A stretch of 11,458 bases of DNA from Chloroflexota bacterium (lineage in GTDB: Bacteria > Chloroflexota > Anaerolineae > Anaerolineales > Anaerolineaceae). Made by a program: the position numbers and the translations under genes. Under the pieces are notes generated by a model. It saw nothing but the letters and a program-made list of their open reading frames with translations. It did no database searches and was not told the origin of the DNA. The stretch lies in contig JAKOSR010000163.1 of assembly GCA_029777225.1 (NCBI GenBank), positions 1 to 11,458 of the forward strand, read 5' to 3'. Of the stretch, positions 6,161 through 11,458 are shown one piece after another. Position 1 is the first letter of the stretch. Each line of letters begins with the position of its first letter.

Positions 6161-7201
6161 CTATTCGCCGTTGAAGAGGCTGGGCTGGCCGTCCGGGCGG
6201 GTGTAGGGCTTGTGGAGGTGTTCGTAGGCGAGGCGGGCGGCCACGCGGCCCTGGGCGGTGCGGTCCAGGAAGCCGAGTTGCAGGAGGTAAGGCTCCACGA
6301 CGTCCATGATGGTGTCGGGTTCCTCACTGACGGAGGCGGCGATGGTGTTGAGGCCGACGGGGCCGCCGTCGTATTTTTCGATGATGGTGAGGAGCACACG
6401 GCGGTCGAGGTCGTCCAGGCCGACGTGGTCGATATCGAGCATGTTCAGGCCGGCGACGGCCACGGCGCTGGTGATGACACCGCCGGCTTCAACCTCGGCG
6501 TAGTCGCGCACGCGCCGCAGCATGCGCAGGGCGATGCGGGGCGTGCCACGCGCGCGCCGGGCAATCTCGGCCACGCCGCCATCCTCGACGGGGACCTTGA
6601 GCAGGCCGGCACCGCGGCGGATGATGGCGGCGAGGGAGTCCGTGTCGTAATAATCCAGGCGGTAAATGGCACCGAAGCGGGCACGCAGGGGGGCGGTGAG
6701 CAAGGCGAGACGGGTGGTGGCCCCCACGACGGTGAAGCGGGGCAGCTTGAGCCGGACGGACTTGGCGGCCGGACCTTTGCCGATGACGATATCCAGGGCG
6801 AAATCTTCCATGGCGGGGTAGAGGATTTCCTCGACCATGCGCCCAAGGCGGTGAACTTCGTCGATGAAGAGGATGTCCCCCGCGCGCAGGTTGGTAAGGA
6901 TGGCGGCCAGGTCTCCAGCGCGTTCGATGGCGGGGCCGGAGGTCACCTTGATGTTGACGCCCATTTCGGAGGCAAGGATGTGCGCGAGAGTGGTTTTGCC
7001 TAGGCCGGGAGGGCCGTAGAAGAGCACGTGCTCCAGCGCTTCGCCGCGCTGCTTGGCGGCTTTAATTTGGATGAGGAGGTTGTCTTTGACGCCGGTTTGG
7101 CCAATTAGGTCCCCGAGCGTAGTAGGGCGGAGCGCGTTGTCAACCGGGTCGTCGGGGCGGCCGCGGCCAGCGAGGATGCTGTCTTTTTCCTTTTCGTTCA
7201 T
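6161..7201 (-). CDS. ruvB: Holliday junction branch migration ATPase RuvB
   Basis: RuvB is the hexameric AAA+ motor that, with RuvA, drives branch migration of Holliday junctions. At 346 residues it is full length. Motifs: LRPTTLGDLIGQ (24-35), Walker A GPPGLGKT (63-70), SGPAIERAGDLAAIL (88-102), Walker B ILFIDEVHRL (110-119), sensor 1 GATTR (160-164), the arginine-finger region PLRARFG (171-177), sensor 2 GTPRIA (219-224), and the C-terminal winged-helix region with IAASVSEEPDTI (287-298) and FLDRTAQGRVAA (311-322). RuvBs commonly have R-G-R in the last motif; here it is Q-G-R. ruvA and ruvC are not adjacent. A perfect TATAAT ends 7 nt before the ATG, implying a leaderless transcript. It lies 9 nt upstream of queA, so the two are probably one operon. 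Confidence 0.97.
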   Translation of the reverse strand: MNEKEKDSILAGRGRPDDPVDNALRPTTLGDLIGQTGVKDNLLIQIKAAKQRGEALEHVLFYGPPGLGKTTLAHILASEMGVNIKVTSGPAIERAGDLAAILTNLRAGDILFIDEVHRLGRMVEEILYPAMEDFALDIVIGKGPAAKSVRLKLPRFTVVGATTRLALLTAPLRARFGAIYRLDYYDTDSLAAIIRRGAGLLKVPVEDGGVAEIARRARGTPRIALRMLRRVRDYAEVEAGGVITSAVAVAGLNMLDIDHVGLDDLDRRVLLTIIEKYDGGPVGLNTIAASVSEEPDTIMDVVEPYLLQLGFLDRTAQGRVAARLAYEHLHKPYTRPDGQPSLFNGE

Positions 7202-7208
7202 CGACAGG

Positions 7209-7214
7209 ATTATA
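7209..7214 (-). promoter_or_regulatory. -10 element of ruvB, leaderless start
   Basis: The minus strand reads TATAAT, then CCTGTCG, then the ruvB ATG. With the usual -10 to +1 distance, transcription would begin at or one base before the A of the ATG. No Shine-Dalgarno is present, which agrees. A good -35 hexamer is not visible in the GC-rich upstream DNA. Confidence 0.6.
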
Positions 7215-7261
7215 CCCGAGATTGACCCCCGGCCGGGCCGGGCGTAACGCGCGGGGGAAGG

Positions 7262-7291
7262 TATAATACCCTCATATTCCTTTGCTGGAGG
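7262..7291 (+). promoter_or_regulatory. -10 element and ribosome-binding site of the GT2 gene
   Basis: TATAAT at 7262-7267 lies within the 11-bp palindrome-like GGTATAATACC. The predicted start near 7274 leaves a leader of about 22 nt containing GGAGG (7287-7291), 4 nt before the ATG at 7296. This promoter is divergent from that of ruvB, the two -10 boxes being 47 nt apart across a very GC-rich spacer. No clear -35 was found. Confidence 0.55.
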
Positions 7292-7295
7292 ACGG

Positions 7296-8252
7296 ATGAA
7301 GATTTCGCTGGTGGTGCCTGTTTACAACGAGCAGGAGAACCTGCCTGAATTATATGAACAAGTGACCCGCGCGATGGGCCCGCTGGGGCTGGCGTGGGAT
7401 ATTACCCTGGTGGATGACGGCAGCCGGGATGAAAGCGCGCGGTTACTGCGTGAAATGCAGGCCGCCGACTCCGAGCACGTGCGCGCGGTGATTTTCAACC
7501 GCAACTTTGGGCAGACCGCGGCCATCAGCGCCGGGATTGACCACTCCGATGGTGATATAGTCATTTTGTTGGATGCCGACCTGCAGAACGATCCGGCGGA
7601 TATCCCCCTGTTACTGGACGAGATGGCCAAAGGGTACGACGTGGTCAGCGGCTGGCGCAAGGACAGGCAGGACAATAAGTGGACGCGCACCATCCCTTCG
7701 CGGATGGCCAACGCGTTGATCTCGAAGGTGTCGGGAGTGCATTTGCACGATTACGGCTGCACGCTGAAAGCCTACCGGCGGGATATCCTGGACGAAGTGA
7801 AACTATACGGCGAGATGCACCGGTTCATTCCGATTTATGCCAAAGCGGCAGGGGCACGCATCAGCGAAGTGGTGGTACACCATCACCCCAGGAAGCACGG
7901 CAAGGCTAATTACGGCCTGGAGCGAACCTTCAAAGTGGTGCTGGACCTGTTCGTGGTCAAGTTCCTGATGAGCTACCAGCAGAAACCAATTTACCTTTTT
8001 GGGGGCGTAGGGATGGGATTGATGTCCGTCAGCGGGGTTTTATTGCTGTTTTTGGCCATCCGGCGGATTGTGGCGGGGATTGCTGTTTTGGGCTCGCCCT
8101 GGTTCCAAATCGGGGTGATGTCGTTCATCCTGGGGTTTCAGTCGGTGCTGATGGGGCTCATCGCGGAGCTGCTAATGCGCACATATTACGAGTCGCAGGA
8201 CAAGCCGACCTACACCATCCGGGAAATCATCGAGGCCGATAAAAAGGAATAA
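7296..8252 (+). CDS. Family 2 glycosyltransferase with two C-terminal membrane helices (DPM1/ArnC/GtrB type)
   Basis: A 318-residue GT-A fold transferase that should move a sugar from a nucleotide donor to a polyprenyl phosphate at the inner face of the membrane. Motifs: VVPVYNEQENLPEL (6-19), donor-binding VDDGSRDES (39-47), NRNFGQTAAISAGID (68-82), the metal-binding D-x-D in LLDADLQNDP (91-100), GWRKDRQD (119-126), HDYGCTLKAYRR (151-162) and a basic loop HHHPRKHGKANYG (195-207). Two hydrophobic spans follow at about 231-256 and 268-295, then a short charged cytoplasmic tail. This layout is that of ArnC, GtrB and related polyprenyl-phosphate mannosyl/glucosyl transferases. It is the only plus-strand gene and has its own promoter and terminator. 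The neighbouring minus-strand operon encodes a GT-C-like protein, the class that uses polyprenyl-phosphate sugars. The sugar cannot be told from sequence. Confidence 0.9.
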   Translation: MKISLVVPVYNEQENLPELYEQVTRAMGPLGLAWDITLVDDGSRDESARLLREMQAADSEHVRAVIFNRNFGQTAAISAGIDHSDGDIVILLDADLQNDPADIPLLLDEMAKGYDVVSGWRKDRQDNKWTRTIPSRMANALISKVSGVHLHDYGCTLKAYRRDILDEVKLYGEMHRFIPIYAKAAGARISEVVVHHHPRKHGKANYGLERTFKVVLDLFVVKFLMSYQQKPIYLFGGVGMGLMSVSGVLLLFLAIRRIVAGIAVLGSPWFQIGVMSFILGFQSVLMGLIAELLMRTYYESQDKPTYTIREIIEADKKE

Positions 8253-8282
8253 CCCGGGATTGCTGGGATTATTGGATCAAAC

Positions 8283-8310
8283 AAAAACCTGCCGATATTG
8301 GCAGGTTTTT
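8283..8310. terminator. Bidirectional rho-independent terminator
   Basis: AAAAACCTGCC (8283-8293) and GGCAGGTTTTT (8300-8310) form a perfect 11-bp inverted repeat with a 6-nt loop, with T-runs on both strands (the plus side continues GTTTT). It starts 30 nt after the GT2 stop and ends 9 nt before the stop of the convergent gene, so it serves both. Confidence 0.9.
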
Positions 8311-8319
8311 GTTTTCGTG

Positions 8320-10254
8320 TCACTTACCCTTGGGGACAAGCACGTTCACCTCGCCACCACGGAGCGAGAGGATGGGCTCATAATCGGCGAGGATGGGCAA
8401 AACCACCTTCTGCACCCAGGCGTTGTTTTCTTCGGCGAAAGAGTGGCCGCGATCCTGCAGGGCCGTGGAGAGTGGATCGCTGACGATGGCCTTGAACTGG
8501 TGGGAGGCGAGCAGGGCGTAGAACTGCTGGAGGTAGGGCCGGTTATCACCCATGGCCATTTCCATGAGGAAAACCTTTTCATATTCGGGGACGACCGGGA
8601 TATTCCCCAGTTCGTCGAAGACCAACAACTGCCGCTCGGAGATAAAGAGGATGTCACCGGGCTCGTCTTTCAGCTCGACAAGGGTGGAACGCAGCTGGGA
8701 TAGGTCGGCATCCTGGGAGGAGGCGGGGGCGAAGGACCAGGTACCGGTGTGGGTGAAGGCAAAGAAAACAGGGACTACCACCAGGAGCAACAGCCAGGCG
8801 GGCTGCCAAACAGGCACGGCAGGCTGGACCTTCAGCGCAGCCGCCTGGGCGGGCTGATCGGGTGTGTGGTCCGGGGCGACGTGGCCGGCCACCAGGCTGC
8901 CGGTAATCAGAGCCCAGAAAACAAGGAAGGCATCCAGGTTGTGCAAGTCTCCACCACCACCGATTTTGAGGCTGACGAGGATGCCGCCACCCAAAAAGAC
9001 CGCCAGGATCCCCGCCAGGCCAAGCCAACGCAGCCAATGCACGCGCGATAGGGTGCCTGAGCGCAATTTGAGCACGCACAGCAAGCCGAGGGGGAGCATG
9101 GCCAGCAGAATGGCGGGAAGGATGCCGAGGAAGAATGTGCTGTTGGGGAACAGGCGGTTGAGCAGTAGCGCGGAGGAAAAGGCAGAGTCAAACAGGGCGG
9201 GAGGTTCACCGGAGATGGCAATATAGGCCTGGCGCGCGCCAAAGGCTACAGCGACGCCGAGGAGGGTCCAGAGCGCGGGGGAGAGAAAATAGCTGAGCCA
9301 TTTGCGGGTTGGGAAAGGACGGTCCATCAGGTGGAGCGAGACCGCCAGCAAGGCCGGGACGGGTATCCAGTTCACGCGGCTGATGCCAGCCCAAAGGGAA
9401 GCCAATAACACAAAGAGCAGGGTGCGCCAGGGCTTATCCTTGTGGTAACCAAGTAATACCAGGATGACGCAAACCATCAGGTGGTAATAAACGGCGCCCT
9501 GGAAGAAGTACAGGAAGAAAAACGCCATCAGCCAGCCAAAGGCAATTGGCAGAGTGGCTCTGAAGCGGCGGGCCAGGAGGTAAGCCCCCCAGGCGGTGAG
9601 ACCGAGCCAGAGCAGCACCTGCCAAATCCGATGGGCGAGGATGCTCCGGATCCCCAAGGCGAAGGGAACTGCCTGGAGCAGATAACGCGTGGGATGTAGA
9701 ACCGGCAGGGGGAGATTTTGGCCGTAAAGCGCGCGGGAGAGAAAAGCCGAGGCATTGTAAAAACGGCTGCCTTCTGACCAGCCCAGCGAGAATGGGCCGG
9801 CGGAGACTTCCGGGAGGAAACCCAGCACCCTGTAGGTGACCCCGGAAACGAGCAGGAATAGGGCGAAATTGGCAAATGGAGAGCGCGAATCGCCCGAAGC
9901 TGCCAGGAGCAACGCGGCCAGGCCGGCCAGGGCCAGGGTGAAGAGGAAACGGCCGCTGCCGTAGTTGAACGGACCAAAACGCAGGGTGAAAAACGATACC
10001 AACAGGGCGAGTGTAAGCACCAGGAAAAACGGCAGAAAAAACGTGCGCGAGAAGCCACGAATGGGCTTAAGAGAACGCCCTTCTGGCAGGCGCAAAACGA
10101 GCAGGAACAGGACACCAGCCACCAGCAGGGCCGCCCCAACCGCCATGAACCAGATATTGCGTTGGTAACGGGAATCGTAGAGGTACCAAAGGCAGGCAAA
10201 GCCAATCAGCGGGAAGTAGACGCGTAAAAAGGACTTGAGTGTTTTCAGAGACAT
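8320..10254 (-). CDS. Large multi-spanning membrane protein, GT-C-like, with C-terminal soluble domain
   Basis: A 644-residue protein with roughly 13-15 hydrophobic spans (starting about 13-27, 35-55, 71-92 and ending about 486-502). A non-membrane C-terminal domain of about 140 residues follows (505-644; includes DILFISERQLLVFDELGNIP at 534-553). The long loop after the early helices contains SLGWSEGSRFYNASAFLSRA (156-175), and IGGGGDLHNLDAF (431-443) lies in a later loop. Overall shape resembles GT-C glycosyltransferases such as the PMT/ArnT or GT87 groups, which act on the outer face with polyprenyl-phosphate sugars. However, no classic acidic pair is obvious in the first loop, the closest being Glu161, so this is a fold-level guess. 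Its ATG directly abuts the TGA of the upstream flippase-like gene, and the GAGG used as ribosome-binding site lies inside that gene. This indicates translational coupling and a shared process. Confidence 0.8.
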   Translation of the reverse strand: MSLKTLKSFLRVYFPLIGFACLWYLYDSRYQRNIWFMAVGAALLVAGVLFLLVLRLPEGRSLKPIRGFSRTFFLPFFLVLTLALLVSFFTLRFGPFNYGSGRFLFTLALAGLAALLLAASGDSRSPFANFALFLLVSGVTYRVLGFLPEVSAGPFSLGWSEGSRFYNASAFLSRALYGQNLPLPVLHPTRYLLQAVPFALGIRSILAHRIWQVLLWLGLTAWGAYLLARRFRATLPIAFGWLMAFFFLYFFQGAVYYHLMVCVILVLLGYHKDKPWRTLLFVLLASLWAGISRVNWIPVPALLAVSLHLMDRPFPTRKWLSYFLSPALWTLLGVAVAFGARQAYIAISGEPPALFDSAFSSALLLNRLFPNSTFFLGILPAILLAMLPLGLLCVLKLRSGTLSRVHWLRWLGLAGILAVFLGGGILVSLKIGGGGDLHNLDAFLVFWALITGSLVAGHVAPDHTPDQPAQAAALKVQPAVPVWQPAWLLLLVVVPVFFAFTHTGTWSFAPASSQDADLSQLRSTLVELKDEPGDILFISERQLLVFDELGNIPVVPEYEKVFLMEMAMGDNRPYLQQFYALLASHQFKAIVSDPLSTALQDRGHSFAEENNAWVQKVVLPILADYEPILSLRGGEVNVLVPKGK

Positions 10255-11193
10255 TCAGGCCTCGGGGTTGAGTTTTGAAACATCGCGGCCGGCCAGGATG
10301 GCCGGAACAAAGAAGGCACCTGGCAGGCTGGCAATAAGGAACAGGGCACGTAAAATCACGGCCAGGCTGATGGTCGCGGAGGTAGGCAGGCCACCCAGTA
10401 CGCTGTATAGGTTGGTGATGGTCAATTCCTGCAGGCCCAGGCCGTTGATGGAGATGGGGATGAGCGAGATGAAATAGGTCAGGCTCCAGATACCAGCAAT
10501 TTGCGTGAGCGGCAGATGGTACCCCATGCCCTCAATCAGCAGGCGGATAATCAGGTAGAGGGCAAGCTGATGCACGAGGGTGAAGCCCAGTGCCTGCAGA
10601 AGGATGAGCGGGTGTTTAATCCAGAAGCGAAAATTGGAGAAAACCTTGACGAACGCATCCTTCAGCTTCTGCCAGGCGACGCCAATCACGCTCGCTGAGG
10701 TCCAGGCTGGCGCCAGGCCATTGCCAGCGGGACGGTCGCGCAGGTAGGTGAGCGCGCCGGGGATGGCAAACGGCAGGACGAGCACCATACCGGTCATGCC
10801 CACGAGGCGGTCTGCCACCAGGGAGGCGGCGGCCAGGGACGCATCCAGGTTGAGACGGATGGCCCCGGCGAGACGGACCACATCCCCCCCAATGGTGGTG
10901 GGCAGGAAGTTGGAGGAAAACAGGCCGGCGAAGGTGAGCTTGAGACTTTCACGCCAGCCTACGCGGGCGTTTTCAACGCTGAGGAGCGTGTTCCAACGCA
11001 AAAATGTGGCGACGCGGGAAACAAAAACCAGCCCAACCACGGCAAGCAACCGCCAGGCGGAAAGCTGGCGGGCAACCTGCCAGGTTTCCCGCAGGCCGGC
11101 TTTGGACAACAGCCAAACCAGCAGGGCCAGGGACAGGACCGTGCCCACCCAGCGTATGGTTATCGGCCAGGACGTCTTTTTTGGTGTATTCAT
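10255..11193 (-). CDS. Flippase-like integral membrane protein, LPG_synthase_TM/UPF0104 (AglD2-like) family
   Basis: A 312-residue membrane protein with about 7-8 hydrophobic spans. Family signatures are NFLPTTIGGDVVR (95-107), VADRLVGM (126-133) and LIPISINGLGLQELTI (244-259), matching the membrane part of lysyl-phosphatidylglycerol synthase (MprF flippase domain) and its stand-alone relatives. These proteins are often found beside glycosyltransferases and are thought to move or gate lipid-linked substrates. No aminoacyl-transferase domain is attached, so lysyl-PG synthesis is not implied. The frame extends to a GTG at 11226, but a TATAAT at 11220-11215 predicts transcription from about 11208, inside that extension. 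The ATG at 11193 (M-N-T-P-K-K, then the first helix) was therefore chosen. No Shine-Dalgarno precedes it in the short leader. It is followed without a gap by the 644-residue GT-C-like gene. Confidence 0.85.
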   Translation of the reverse strand: MNTPKKTSWPITIRWVGTVLSLALLVWLLSKAGLRETWQVARQLSAWRLLAVVGLVFVSRVATFLRWNTLLSVENARVGWRESLKLTFAGLFSSNFLPTTIGGDVVRLAGAIRLNLDASLAAASLVADRLVGMTGMVLVLPFAIPGALTYLRDRPAGNGLAPAWTSASVIGVAWQKLKDAFVKVFSNFRFWIKHPLILLQALGFTLVHQLALYLIIRLLIEGMGYHLPLTQIAGIWSLTYFISLIPISINGLGLQELTITNLYSVLGGLPTSATISLAVILRALFLIASLPGAFFVPAILAGRDVSKLNPEA

Positions 11194-11214
11194 AGGTTGA
11201 AACCGTGAATTCTC

Positions 11215-11220
11215 ATTATA
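11215..11220 (-). promoter_or_regulatory. -10 element of the flippase-like/GT-C-like operon
   Basis: A perfect TATAAT on the minus strand ends 21 nt before the ATG at 11193, predicting a leader of about 15 nt with no ribosome-binding site. It overlaps the alternative GTG-initiated frame, which argues against that start. No good -35 is seen. Confidence 0.5.
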
Positions 11221-11226
11221 CTTCAC

Positions 11227-11458
11227 CGCTTTCCCACTCCGGCCCAGCTAATTAACACGTCCCCCTCTTTAGACAATCCAACAGTACCCAACTGTATAAC
11301 TGTCAGGTGTTGGCGTTGACCTGCCGGTTTCGCATATGGCACCCGAAGGACCGCTTCCGAATAATTCCAGTCACAACAACCCCGGATGAGCCGTGCACAG
11401 GGCTTAGCCTGCGCGCATTTGCGTTCGGATCCATGGCACTTTTACATGTTAAGGAAAG
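11227..11458. other. Right-edge region without a recognised gene
   Basis: GC is lower than in the flanking genes (about 52% in one counted line). On the minus strand a frame is open from the edge to a TGA at 11305-11303 (51 codons, including P-V-H-G-S-S-G-V-V-V-T-G), which could be the C-terminus of a gene outside the window. It resembles nothing I know and lacks clear protein character. On the plus strand ATGs at 11433 and 11446 are open to the edge but have no ribosome-binding site. Only short hairpins such as ACAGT-ACCCA-ACTGT are present. Confidence 0.3.

Noticed and set aside
7226..7243. GC-rich palindrome CCCGGCCGGG between ruvB and the GT2 gene
   Set aside because: Self-complementary G/C runs are expected in this composition. 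The arms have no loop and no T-run, so this is neither a terminator nor a clear operator.
11194..11226. GTG start at 11226 for the flippase-like gene
   Set aside because: The TATAAT lies inside this extension, so the predicted transcript would not contain the GTG. The ATG at 11193 directly precedes the first membrane segment, as in the family.

Overview
The window looks like a GC-rich bacterial chromosome segment, most plausibly from the phylum Chloroflexota (Anaerolineae-like). This rests only on protein style remembered from those genomes (ClpC with a UVR-type linker, RuvB, QueA, GT-C-like membrane proteins); there is no rRNA or other taxonomic marker here. All genes but one are read on the minus strand.

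Left block (1-1325, minus): the N-terminus of an unrecognised membrane protein runs off the left edge. Upstream of it lies a complete zinc-dependent CAD-type alcohol dehydrogenase.

Island (about 1510-2460, minus): base composition drops from roughly 70% GC to about 40% GC (hand counts of single lines). The island holds a phased 11-bp repeat array, a 30-residue membrane ORF, kdpF (30 residues) and the first ~170 codons of kdpA. These are packed as the start of a high-affinity K+ uptake (Kdp) operon. KdpA is then cut abruptly and fused out of frame to what looks like the last codons of another gene, followed by a strong terminator. KdpB, KdpC and most of KdpA are missing, so no Kdp pump can be made from this locus. 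A real deletion/rearrangement and an assembly join are both possible.

Housekeeping block (2526-7201, minus): ruvB, queA and clpC follow one another, covering Holliday-junction branch migration, queuosine tRNA modification and the Clp protease unfoldase. ruvB-queA adjacency is a common bacterial arrangement. clpC ends at a hairpin terminator. ruvB appears leaderless, with a perfect TATAAT 7 nt before its ATG, and queA starts without a Shine-Dalgarno.

Cell-envelope block (7296-11193): a divergent plus-strand GT2 glycosyltransferase with two C-terminal membrane segments (DPM1/ArnC/GtrB type) converges across a shared bidirectional terminator with a two-gene minus-strand operon. That operon encodes an LPG_synthase_TM/UPF0104-type flippase-like protein and a large multi-spanning GT-C-like protein with a C-terminal soluble domain, joined with zero intergenic bases. 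A reasonable inference is lipid-linked sugar synthesis and use in an exported glycan, but substrates cannot be read from the sequence.

Right edge (11227-11458): lower GC and no recognised gene; a weak minus-strand open frame enters from the right edge. I did not see rRNA, tRNA, CRISPR arrays, a transposase or an attachment site, though tRNAs were only checked by eye.
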